DNA of 31,561 nt from Phil1 sp964600045 (GTDB taxonomy: Bacteria > Bacillota > Clostridia > Christensenellales > CAG-138), in NCBI GenBank assembly GCA_964600045.1, contig CAZRHS010000016.1, positions 1 through 31,561 on the forward strand. The letters are read 5' to 3'. The notes under the pieces were generated by a model. The model had not been told where the DNA came from. It worked only from the letters and a program-made list of their open reading frames with translations, and searched no databases. The position numbers and the translations under genes are program-made. Of the stretch, positions 15,822 through 23,391 are shown piece after piece; within the stretch, counting starts at the first letter, position 1; each line of letters begins with the position of its first letter.

Positions 15822-16199
15822 ATGAATTTCCCCACCGAACTCAATTACAGCAATTCCCACGAATGGACCAAGCAGGAAGACGGCGTTTACGTTGTCGGCA
15901 TTTCCGATTTTGCTCAGCACGCGCTTGGCGACGTTGTTTTCATTAACCTTCCCGCCGAGGGTGACGAAGTAACCGCGGGCGAAGCCTTTGGCGACGTTGA
16001 GTCCGTTAAGGCCGTAAGCGACCTGGTAAGCCCCGTTTCCGGCACCGTCTGCGCCGTTAACGAAGAGCTTATGGATTCCCCCGAGCTTTTGAACAGCGAT
16101 CCTTACGGCGCCTGGATAATAAAGGTTGAAAACGTAACTGAGACCGAGGATCTGCTTTCCGCCGCCGATTACGAGGCCCTTTGCGCAGAGGAGAAATAA
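15822..16199 (+). CDS. gcvH: Glycine cleavage system H protein (lipoyl carrier)
   Basis: This 125-residue protein is the usual size for GcvH, the mobile carrier that takes the aminomethyl group from P-protein to T-protein. The lipoylated lysine is Lys63 in DVESVKAVSD. The N-terminal HEWTKQEDGVYVVGISDFAQ and the later LVSPVSGTV and NSDPYGAWIIKV are standard. The start follows GGAGG with nine-base spacing. Its C-terminus overlaps the ribosome binding site of gcvPA. A lipoate ligase and a dihydrolipoyl dehydrogenase are encoded further down the same operon, so both its modification and its reoxidation are provided locally. Confidence 0.96.
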   Translation: MNFPTELNYSNSHEWTKQEDGVYVVGISDFAQHALGDVVFINLPAEGDEVTAGEAFGDVESVKAVSDLVSPVSGTVCAVNEELMDSPELLNSDPYGAWIIKVENVTETEDLLSAADYEALCAEEK

Positions 16200-16202
16200 T
16201 AT

Positions 16203-17522
16203 ATGGGTCACTATATACCCTCAACAGAGGCTGAGCAGCAGCAGATGCTCCGCTCAATAGGGCTTAGTGATTTCAAGCAGCTTTATAAAGACGTTCCCGA
16301 GGAAATGTACCTTGAAAACGGTCCGGATCTGCCCCACGGCATGAGCGAGCTTGAAACCTCCCGCGCGGTTCGCGCAATGGCGAACGAGAATACCGTTTTT
16401 TCAACGGTGCTCCGCGGCGCGGGTGCCTACGATCATTACATTCCGTCCATAGTAAAGTATATTCCCGCAAAGGAAGAGTTCCTTACGGCGTATACCCCCT
16501 ACCAGGCGGAGATGAGCCAGGGCATTCTGCAGTCCATATTTGAGTATCAGACCATGATCTGTGCCCTTACCGGCATGGATGTTTCAAACGCTTCTGTATA
16601 CGACGGCGCTACCGCCGCCGCGGAAGCCGCCGCCATGTGCCGCGACAGGAAGCACCGCGTTACGCTTATTTCCGCGGCCGCGCATCCGGACGTTATAAAC
16701 ACCGTTAAAACCTATTGCTACGGCACGAATGACGAGCTTAGGATAGTTCCCGCGAAGGACGGCAAAACGGACATTGACGCGCTTAAGGAAATGCTCTCAG
16801 CAGGCGACGTGGCAAGCTTTTATATGCAGCAGCCCAACTTCTTCGGCCTTTTTGAGGACGCGGAGGAGCTTGGCAAGGCCGTGCACGAGGCGGGCGCCAT
16901 GTTCGTTATGGGCTGCAACCCCATCGCGCTTGCTATTATGAAAACCCCTGCCGAGTGCGGCGCGGACGTGGCCGTTGGCGAAGGCCAGCCGCTCGGTATG
17001 CCGCTTAGCTACGGCGGGCCGTACCTTGGCTTTATGGCTACCACCACCAAGCACATGCGCAAGCTGCCCGGCCGCATAGTCGGCCAGACGGTTGACAGCC
17101 ACGGTGAGCGCTGCTTTGTTCTTTCGCTTCAGGCGAGGGAGCAGCACATACGCCGCGAAAAGGCCAGCAGCAACATCTGCTCAAACGAGGCGCTCTGCGC
17201 CCTTACGGCCGGCCTTTACATGGCGGCCATGGGTCCTAACGGAATGAAGGAAGCGGCAAGCCAGTCCATGGCAAAGGCGCACTACCTTGCCAAGGCGCTC
17301 TGCGCGCTGCCCGGCGTTTCAATGCGCTACACGGGCGAATATTTCCACGAGTTCCTGCTTGATATGCCCCGCGTTGACGAAATCCTCAGCGCGCTTGAAG
17401 CCAACGGAATACTTGGCGGACTGCCCTACGACGGCGGCGTGCTCTGGTGCGCAACCGAAAAGGCTTCCCGCGAGGTGCTGGACAAAACCGCCGAGATTGT
17501 TAAGGAGGTGCTTGCGAAATGA
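16203..17522 (+). CDS. gcvPA: Glycine dehydrogenase (decarboxylating) subunit 1
   Basis: This 439-residue protein is the N-terminal half of the two-subunit P-protein found in Firmicutes and archaea. It opens with MGHYIPSTEAEQQQML and has FLTAYTPYQAEMSQGILQS, YDGATAAAEA, a GCNPIALAIMK region and QAREQHIRREKASSNICSN, all recognisable blocks of GcvPA. It adopts the aminotransferase fold but lacks the PLP lysine, which sits in subunit 2. GAGGAG lies nine bases before the ATG. The end overlaps gcvPB by four bases (ATGA), implying coupled translation of the two subunits in equal amounts. The complex decarboxylates glycine in the cytoplasm. Confidence 0.95.
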   Translation: MGHYIPSTEAEQQQMLRSIGLSDFKQLYKDVPEEMYLENGPDLPHGMSELETSRAVRAMANENTVFSTVLRGAGAYDHYIPSIVKYIPAKEEFLTAYTPYQAEMSQGILQSIFEYQTMICALTGMDVSNASVYDGATAAAEAAAMCRDRKHRVTLISAAAHPDVINTVKTYCYGTNDELRIVPAKDGKTDIDALKEMLSAGDVASFYMQQPNFFGLFEDAEELGKAVHEAGAMFVMGCNPIALAIMKTPAECGADVAVGEGQPLGMPLSYGGPYLGFMATTTKHMRKLPGRIVGQTVDSHGERCFVLSLQAREQHIRREKASSNICSNEALCALTAGLYMAAMGPNGMKEAASQSMAKAHYLAKALCALPGVSMRYTGEYFHEFLLDMPRVDEILSALEANGILGGLPYDGGVLWCATEKASREVLDKTAEIVKEVLAK

Positions 17523-18919
17523 AGCTTATATTTGAAAAAAGCGTAAAGGGCCGCGGCATGAGCGTGCTGCCCGAATGCGACGTTGAAAAAGTTGAGCTTT
17601 GCGGCTGCCTTGCAAGAAAGAGCGAGCTTGATCTGCCCGAGATGAGCGAAACGGACATAAGCCGCCACTATACGCAGCTTTGCAAGCGCGTGCACGGCGT
17701 GAACTGCGGCTTCTACCCCCTGGGCTCCTGCACCATGAAGTACAACCCCCGCGTAGACGAGGAAATGGCCTCCCTTGAGGGCTTTACGGCCATCCATCCC
17801 CTTGCGCCGGAGCATACCGTGAAGGGCTGCAAAAAGGTGCTTGATACCGCAAGCGAGTATCTTTGCGAAATAAGCGGCATGGACGCCATGACGTTCCAGC
17901 CCGCGGCGGGCGCGCACGGCGAGTTCACCGGCGTGCTGCTCATAAAGCAGTATCACGATTCCCGCAACGACAAGAAGCGCACCAAGATAATAGTGCCCGA
18001 TTCCGCCCACGGAACCAACCCCGCCACGGCGGCAATGTGCGGTTACCAGGTTGTGAATATACCGAGCGCTCCCGACGGATGCGTTGACCTTGAGGCGCTT
18101 AAGGCGGTTCTTGGTGATGATACCGCAGGCCTTATGCTGACCAATCCGAACACCGTTGGCATATTCGACGAAAACATACTTGAGATAACCAGGCTTGTGC
18201 ACGAGGCGGGCGGCCTTTGCTACTACGACGGAGCGAACCTTAATGCCGTAATGGGCGTTGTTCGTCCGGGCGACATGGGCTTTGACTGCATCCACATGAA
18301 TCTGCACAAAACATTTGCCACTCCTCACGGCGGCGGCGGCCCCGGCGCGGGTGCCGTAGGCTGCAAGGCTTTCCTTAAGGAATTCCTGCCCGCGTCCGCA
18401 CTTATGAGCGGCGGCAAGCTGCAGGTAAGAAGCTTTGCCGGCAACTTCCTTGTTGTTGTAAAGGCGCTTACCTATATGCTCACCCTTGGCAAGGAAGGCA
18501 TACCCGAGGCGGCAAAGAACGCCGTGCTTAACGCGAACTACCTTATGCGCGCCATACAGGGCACGTTTGAGCCCGCGTTTGACAGAATCTGCATGCACGA
18601 GTTTGTGCTGGATCTGAGCAAATTTGAAAAGGAAACCGGCGTGAACGCGCTTGACGTTGCCAAGTCCCTTATAGACCGCGGCATTCATCCGCCCACGATG
18701 TATTTCCCGCTTATAGTGCACGAGGCGCTTATGCTTGAGCCTACCGAAACCGAGAGCAAGGATACCCTTGACGAGGCGGCGGAGGCATTCAGGTCGCTTT
18801 ACGAGCTTGCGCACAACGATCCTGAGTACATGAAGACCGCTCCGCACAACGCGCAGATCGGCAGGCCCGACGAGGTTCGCGCGGCGCGCACCCCCATACT
18901 GCGCTACGTTAAGGAATGA
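17519..18919 (+). CDS. gcvPB: Glycine dehydrogenase (decarboxylating) subunit 2
   Basis: This 466-residue PLP-bearing half of P-protein releases CO2 from glycine and passes the aminomethyl group to lipoyl-GcvH. The cofactor lysine is Lys264 in NLHKTFATPHGGGGPG, followed by the glycine-rich loop expected there. Other family blocks are FYPLGSCTMKYNP near residue 65, QPAAGAHGEFTG, DSAHGTNPATAAMCG and RPGDMGFDCIHMNLHK. Length is close to normal for the Firmicute subunit. It shares four bases with gcvPA upstream and four with the lipoate ligase gene downstream, so three successive genes are translationally linked. An ATGA junction to a lipoylation gene ties supply of the cofactor to that of the enzyme. 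Confidence 0.96.
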   Translation: MKLIFEKSVKGRGMSVLPECDVEKVELCGCLARKSELDLPEMSETDISRHYTQLCKRVHGVNCGFYPLGSCTMKYNPRVDEEMASLEGFTAIHPLAPEHTVKGCKKVLDTASEYLCEISGMDAMTFQPAAGAHGEFTGVLLIKQYHDSRNDKKRTKIIVPDSAHGTNPATAAMCGYQVVNIPSAPDGCVDLEALKAVLGDDTAGLMLTNPNTVGIFDENILEITRLVHEAGGLCYYDGANLNAVMGVVRPGDMGFDCIHMNLHKTFATPHGGGGPGAGAVGCKAFLKEFLPASALMSGGKLQVRSFAGNFLVVVKALTYMLTLGKEGIPEAAKNAVLNANYLMRAIQGTFEPAFDRICMHEFVLDLSKFEKETGVNALDVAKSLIDRGIHPPTMYFPLIVHEALMLEPTETESKDTLDEAAEAFRSLYELAHNDPEYMKTAPHNAQIGRPDEVRAARTPILRYVKE

Positions 18920-19905
18920 AGTATAGGCTTTTATTCCACATAAGCCAAAGTACGGACCCGTATTACAACCTGGCCACGGAAAAATACCTTACGGACACGG
19001 TTAAGCCAAACGAGGTAATAATGTTTCTTTGGCAGAACAGGCACACGGTTGTTATAGGGCGAAACCAGAACGCCCTAAGGGAATGCCGTACGGCCAAACT
19101 GAAGGAAGACGGCGGCGCGCTTGCGCGCCGCCTTTCCGGCGGAGGCGCCGTTTATCACGACATGGGCAATCTGAACTTTACGTTCAGCGCCGATGCCGAA
19201 AGCTATGACCAATCAAAACAGCAGCGCGTTATAGTTGAGGCCTGCAAAAGCCTTGGCATAGACGCGGGCATATCCGGCAGAAACGACATACTCGCCGCCG
19301 GCCGCAAGTTTTCGGGCAATTCTTTTTATTCCCACGCGGGAAAGCGATTTCATAATGGCACATTGCTTATAAACGCCGATATGGACGCGATGACAAAATA
19401 TCTTGCGCCGTCCAAGCTTAAGCTTCAAGCAAAGGGCGTTGAGTCGGCACGGGCAAGGGTTATAAACCTTTGTGAGCTTGTGCCCGGCCTTACCATTGAG
19501 GGCATGAACGCCGCGATGATAGGCGCGTTTTCTTCCGTTTACGGTGAGCGGGTTGAGGAAATAGGCCCCGACAGGCTTGATGAAGCGGCAATAGAGCAGA
19601 ACCGAAGCTTTTTTGCCGGAGAGGACTGGATATACGGAAAGGACCCTGAATTTACGCTGAGCCTTGAAAGCAAATTCAGCTGGGGCGAGCTTGTTATAAA
19701 GCTGAATGTTTTGGGCGGAGTTTGCAAAAGCGCCGCGGTTTATACGGACGCGATGGATTTTGAGTTTGCCTCTCCCCTGTCCGCGGCTTTGACGAACTGC
19801 CCTTTTAAGGCGGAAAGCCTTTGCGAAAGGGTAAAGAGCGTAAATGAATGCGCGCCGTACGCACCGGATATATGCCAAATGCTTACAAGGGAAACAGAAA
19901 GGTAA
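18916..19905 (+). CDS. lplA: Lipoate-protein ligase A
   Basis: This 329-residue cytoplasmic enzyme activates lipoate with ATP and attaches it to a carrier lysine. The lipoyl-adenylate loop appears as RRLSGGGAVYHD near residue 77, followed by NLNFTF. The catalytic-lysine segment is GRKFSGNSFY, and HNGTLLI follows. The C-terminal part (about 240-329) is the small accessory domain needed for the adenylation step in full-length LplA. It overlaps gcvPB by ATGA. The obvious target is GcvH of the same operon, and no LipA or LipB is seen in the window, so lipoate may be scavenged. It is followed seven bases later by the dihydrolipoyl dehydrogenase gene. Confidence 0.93.
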   Translation: MKYRLLFHISQSTDPYYNLATEKYLTDTVKPNEVIMFLWQNRHTVVIGRNQNALRECRTAKLKEDGGALARRLSGGGAVYHDMGNLNFTFSADAESYDQSKQQRVIVEACKSLGIDAGISGRNDILAAGRKFSGNSFYSHAGKRFHNGTLLINADMDAMTKYLAPSKLKLQAKGVESARARVINLCELVPGLTIEGMNAAMIGAFSSVYGERVEEIGPDRLDEAAIEQNRSFFAGEDWIYGKDPEFTLSLESKFSWGELVIKLNVLGGVCKSAAVYTDAMDFEFASPLSAALTNCPFKAESLCERVKSVNECAPYAPDICQMLTRETER

Positions 19906-19912
19906 CAACAAC

Positions 19913-21295
19913 ATGAGCGATTATCAATTGATTGTAATAGGCGCGGGCCCGGGCGGCTACACCGCGGCGCTGAGCGCGGCTAAGCTTGGGCTGAAAACAG
20001 CCGTTATAGAAAACCGCGAGTGCGGCGGAACGTGCCTTAACCGCGGCTGCGTGCCCACAAAAGCGCTGCTGCACGCCTCGGGCGTTTACGCGGAGGCTGT
20101 GAATGCTTCCCGCATGGGAGTACACATAGGAGAGGCCAAGGTTGACTTAAGCGAACTATTTAATTTTAAGAATCAAACCGTTGAAAAACTGCGCGGCGGC
20201 ATAGAGTCCCTTTTTAAGGCCGCGAAGGTTGATTTTATACACGGCAAGGGAACGATTACGGCGCAGGGCAAGGTTGCCGTAAGCGGCGAAAACGCGGGCG
20301 AATACACGGCGGACAATATTATAATCGCCACAGGCTCCGTACCCGCAAGGCCGCCCATACCCGGGCTTGAGCTTGAGGGCGTGGTTACGAGCGACGAGCT
20401 TCTTTCCGGCCTTGATAAGCTGCCCGAAACGCTTGTTATAATAGGCGGCGGCGTAATAGGCGTTGAGCTTGCAACGTTCTTCATAGACCTTGGCACAAAG
20501 GTAAGCATAGTTGAGGGGCTGGATAGACTCCTTCCGAACATGGACCGCGAGCTTGGGCAAAACCTGGCGCAGCTGCTTAAAAAGCAGGGTGCTTCCATAT
20601 TCACCGGAGCCATGGTTGAAAAGGTTGAGAAAACCGAAGCCGGGCTTAACGTATGCTTTACCCAGAAGGGGAACGCCGCAAGCGCACAGGGCGAGCTTGT
20701 GCTTTGCGCGATAGGCAGGCGGCCCTATAATGAGGGACTTTTCGGCGAAGGCTTCAGCCTTGCCATGAACGGCAGGCGCGTGGCGGTTGACGAAAACTTC
20801 AAAACAAGCGAGAACGGCATTTACGCAATAGGTGACGTATCCTCCCCCGTTCAGCTGGCGCATGTGGCGGCGGCGCAGGGCAAGGCGTGCGCCGAGTTCA
20901 TAGCGGGCAAAAAGAGCGGCGTGAACATGAACCTTGTTCCGGGCTGCGTATACTGCAAGCCGGAGATAGCGGCGGTTGGCCTTACCGAGGCCGCGGCAAA
21001 GGAAGCAGGTATCCCCACAAAGACCGCTAAATGCACCATGTTCGCCAACGCCCGCACCATAATATCCGACAGCGGCAGGAGCTTTATGAAGCTTGTTGCG
21101 AATGCTGAAACAGGTGCTATTATAGGCGCGCAGCTTATGTGCGAACACGCGACGGACATGATAAGCCAGCTTTCCGAGGCGATAGCCAACGAAATGACCC
21201 CCGATATGCTGCTTCGCGCGATGCGCCCGCATCCCACATACGAAGAGGCGCTTGACGCGGCGCTTGAGGAGCTTTCATCAAAGCTTAGCAAATAA
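19913..21295 (+). CDS. lpdA: Dihydrolipoyl dehydrogenase (L protein)
   Basis: The start at 19913 is preferred over an upstream in-frame ATG inside lplA because the protein begins MSDYQLIVIGAGPGGY, the standard N-terminus with the FAD-binding GxGxxG. The 460-residue flavoprotein reoxidises dihydrolipoyl-GcvH with NAD+. The redox disulfide is Cys41/Cys46 in GGTCLNRGCVPTK. A second dinucleotide fold, IIGGGVIGVELA (near 180), binds NAD, and GIYAIGDV closes the FAD site. The C-terminal active base lies in MRPHPTYEEAL, the usual HPT motif. No N-terminal lipoyl domain is attached. It is the last gene of the glycine operon and is followed by two terminators. The glycine context makes GcvH the main partner. 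Confidence 0.95.
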   Translation: MSDYQLIVIGAGPGGYTAALSAAKLGLKTAVIENRECGGTCLNRGCVPTKALLHASGVYAEAVNASRMGVHIGEAKVDLSELFNFKNQTVEKLRGGIESLFKAAKVDFIHGKGTITAQGKVAVSGENAGEYTADNIIIATGSVPARPPIPGLELEGVVTSDELLSGLDKLPETLVIIGGGVIGVELATFFIDLGTKVSIVEGLDRLLPNMDRELGQNLAQLLKKQGASIFTGAMVEKVEKTEAGLNVCFTQKGNAASAQGELVLCAIGRRPYNEGLFGEGFSLAMNGRRVAVDENFKTSENGIYAIGDVSSPVQLAHVAAAQGKACAEFIAGKKSGVNMNLVPGCVYCKPEIAAVGLTEAAAKEAGIPTKTAKCTMFANARTIISDSGRSFMKLVANAETGAIIGAQLMCEHATDMISQLSEAIANEMTPDMLLRAMRPHPTYEEALDAALEELSSKLSK

Positions 21296-21321
21296 CATAA
21301 CTTTAATACTTCTTCTGTTAC

Positions 21322-21348
21322 GGGCGCGGCGCAAAACCGCGCCCTTTT
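21322..21348 (+). terminator. Intrinsic terminator of the glycine operon
   Basis: GGGCGCGG (21322-21329) and CCGCGCCC (21337-21344) form a perfect 8-bp stem with a seven-base loop, followed by TTTT, 26 bases after the lpdA stop. Confidence 0.88.
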
Positions 21349-21360
21349 CATATTCGGTAA

Positions 21361-21385
21361 AGTGATAAAACATTATCGCTTTTTT
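21361..21385 (+). terminator. Second, weaker terminator after lpdA
   Basis: AGTGATA (21361-21367) pairs with TATCGCT (21374-21380), with one G-U pair, and runs into six Ts. It stands between the first terminator and the T-box promoter, isolating the two operons. Confidence 0.65.
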
Positions 21386-21409
21386 AGGCCAAAAATTTGA
21401 ATTTCTCTA

Positions 21410-21438
21410 TTGACCGACCGGGGAAAAAGTGCTAAAGT
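21410..21438 (+). promoter_or_regulatory. Sigma-A promoter of the T-box operon
   Basis: TTGACC (21410-21415) is 17 bases before TAAAGT (21433-21438). Transcription would start near 21445, at the base of the T-box stem I. Confidence 0.65.
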
Positions 21439-21444
21439 CTTTGA

Positions 21445-21710
21445 CATTAAATGCGATGACGAAACCAAGTAAGCCCCGATTACCCTGTTCAGAGAGCTGC
21501 CGTTTGGTGCAAGGCAGTACAGACATCCCGGCCGAATACCTTTCCGAGCAGCTTCCCGAACACGAGCGATCGCAAGTAGGCGGAGACGGGCGCGCCCGAT
21601 ACAGCGCAGGGGCATGTTTGTGCCCATGAGGCCGCGCAAGCGGTAAATAGAGGTGGTACCACGGGAATTCTCGTCCTCTGCACTATAAAATGTGCAGCGG
21701 GCGTTTTTTT
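21445..21710 (+). promoter_or_regulatory. T-box leader, apparent tyrosine (TAC) specifier
   Basis: The leader has a T-box sequence AGGTGGTACCACGGG at 21652-21666, stem I landmarks (GCGATGACGAAACCAAGTA, AGAGAG at 21491, GGTGCAAGG in the apical loop) and a small GGGCA/TGCCC hairpin (21612-21626) as stem III. On the 3' side of stem I the specifier loop reads GAA-TAC-C with TAC at 21537-21539, naming tyrosine. The antiterminator bulge is TGGT (21655-21658), whose last base pairs with discriminator A73, as in tRNA-Tyr and tRNA-Phe and unlike the G73 of tRNA-Trp. Antiterminator AGAGG/CCTCT (21650-21654, 21675-21679) and terminator exclude each other. Uncharged tRNA-Tyr should therefore switch the operon on. 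T-box identity is very sure; the codon call is by eye. Confidence 0.9.
21672..21710 (+). terminator. T-box-controlled terminator
   Basis: CGTCC (21672-21676) and CTGCAC (21678-21683) pair with GTGCAG (21692-21697) and GGGCG (21699-21703), with one T/C mismatch between the two helices, followed by seven Ts (21704-21710). Its 5' arm uses the bases that close the antiterminator. Confidence 0.9.
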
Positions 21711-21737
21711 GTATCCGCTGCAGAAAAGGAGCAAAAA

Positions 21738-23375
21738 ATGGTTATTACGGACTTTCTCGAACGGAACGCAAGGCTTTACGGGCCGGACACGGCGCTTGTT
21801 GAGGTGAACCCCTCTGAGGAGAGGGACAGCGCGGTTACTTGGCGCGAGGCAAGCCTTATTGCCGAGGCCCAGCCGGACGCACCCTACAGGCGCGAGATTT
21901 CCTGGCACGAGTTTGACAACCGCGCCAACCGCTTCGCCAACTTTCTTTTAAGCCGCGGCGTAAAGCGCGGCACAAAGGTTGGCATTCTGCTTATGAACTG
22001 CCTTGAGTGGCTGCCGATATACTTTGGCATACTTAAGGCCGGCTGCGTTGCGGTGCCGCTTAACTTCCGCTACGCTTCGGACGAAATATCATACTGCCTT
22101 GACCTGGCGGACGTAGAGGTGCTTGTGTTCGGGCCTGAATTCGTAAGCCGCCTTGACCCCATACAGGAAAGCCTTACAAAGGTTAAAATCCGCCTGTTCG
22201 TTGGCCGCAACGTGCCCGATTACGCCGAGGACTGCCGCACGCTTATGGGCTTCTGCTCACCCGAGGTTCCCCCGGTTGCACTGACGGAAGATGATGACGC
22301 GGCTATATACTTTTCATCCGGCACAACCGGCTTCCCCAAGGCCATACTGCACCGCCACAGGGCGCTTCTTTGCTCCTGCATGACAGAGCAGCATCACCAC
22401 GGCCAGACGAGGGACGACGTGTTTCTCTGCATTCCCCCGCTCTATCATACCGGCGCCAAAATGCACTGGTTCGGCAGCCTTATTTCCGGCAGCAAGGCGG
22501 TGCTTCTGCGCGGCGTAAAGCCAGAATGGATACTGCGCACGGTTACCGAGGAAAAGTGCACTATAGTATGGCTGCTTGTGCCCTGGGCGCAGGACATACT
22601 GGACGCGATAGAATCCGGCCGCATAAATTTGGACCATTACCTGCTTGACCAGTGGAGGCTTATGCACATAGGCGCGCAGCCCGTTCCGCCCAGCCTTATA
22701 AAGCGCTGGCTTAAATACTTCCCCCATCATAAATACGATACCAACTACGGCCTTAGCGAATCCATAGGCCCCGGCTGCGTGCACCTTGGCCTGGACAACA
22801 TAGATAAGATAGGCGCGATAGGCAAGGCCGGCTACCTTTGGGAAACCCGCATAATAGACGAGCGGGGCAACGACGTGAAGCAGGGCGAGATAGGTGAGCT
22901 TGCCGTTAAGGGCCCGGGCGTTATGAAATGCTACTACAAAAACCCGGAGGCCACGAACGAAATTCTGCATGGCGACTGGCTTTGGACCGGCGACATGGCG
23001 CGCGAGGATGAGGACGGATTTATATACCTTGTGGACCGCAAGAAGGACGTTATAATATCCGGCGGAGAAAATCTTTATCCTGTGCAGATAGAGGACTTCC
23101 TGCGCAGATACGACAAGATAAAGGACGTTGCCGTAATAGGCCTTCCCGATCAGAGGCTTGGTGAAATTGCCGCCGCCATAATAGAATGCAAGGACGGCGT
23201 AACGTGCACGGAGGACGAAATACGCGCCTTCTGCAACGAGCTGCCGCGCTATAAGCGCCCCCGCCGCATAATATTCGCAACCGTTCCCCGCAACCCGACG
23301 GGCAAGATAGAGAAGCCTGTTTTAAGACAGATTTACTGCGGCGGAAGGCTGGTTGAAGAGCAGACCAAGTCATAA
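21738..23375 (+). CDS. AMP-forming acyl-CoA synthetase (class I adenylate-forming)
   Basis: The ATG at 21738 follows AAAAGGAG by six bases; an in-frame ATG at 21690 lies inside the terminator and is rejected. The 545-residue protein has the A3 loop YFSSGTTGFPKA, a motif around YGLSESIGPG, the WTGDMAREDEDGF Asp and DRKKDVIISGGENLYP hinge, and the C-terminal lysine in PTGKIEK. These are the full set for ATP-dependent acid activation to acyl-AMP and then acyl-CoA. Substrate is not readable, but its place with indolepyruvate oxidoreductase and PaaK suggests an aryl or arylalkyl acid. It is the first gene under T-box control, and its stop lies 16 bases before the transporter start. A propionate- or fatty-acid-type substrate remains possible. 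Confidence 0.88.
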   Translation: MVITDFLERNARLYGPDTALVEVNPSEERDSAVTWREASLIAEAQPDAPYRREISWHEFDNRANRFANFLLSRGVKRGTKVGILLMNCLEWLPIYFGILKAGCVAVPLNFRYASDEISYCLDLADVEVLVFGPEFVSRLDPIQESLTKVKIRLFVGRNVPDYAEDCRTLMGFCSPEVPPVALTEDDDAAIYFSSGTTGFPKAILHRHRALLCSCMTEQHHHGQTRDDVFLCIPPLYHTGAKMHWFGSLISGSKAVLLRGVKPEWILRTVTEEKCTIVWLLVPWAQDILDAIESGRINLDHYLLDQWRLMHIGAQPVPPSLIKRWLKYFPHHKYDTNYGLSESIGPGCVHLGLDNIDKIGAIGKAGYLWETRIIDERGNDVKQGEIGELAVKGPGVMKCYYKNPEATNEILHGDWLWTGDMAREDEDGFIYLVDRKKDVIISGGENLYPVQIEDFLRRYDKIKDVAVIGLPDQRLGEIAAAIIECKDGVTCTEDEIRAFCNELPRYKRPRRIIFATVPRNPTGKIEKPVLRQIYCGGRLVEEQTKS

Positions 23376-23391
23376 GGACAAGGGTGAGCCT

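Noticed and set aside
21445..21710. T-box assigned to tryptophan because the operon encodes indolepyruvate oxidoreductase
   Set aside because: No TGG triplet lies in the specifier loop and the TGGT bulge does not suit the G73 of tRNA-Trp.
21429..21737. Small open frames in the T-box leader and an ATG at 21690 for the acyl-CoA synthetase
   Set aside because: These bases form the T-box and terminator RNA structures; the start at 21738 has the correct ribosome binding site.
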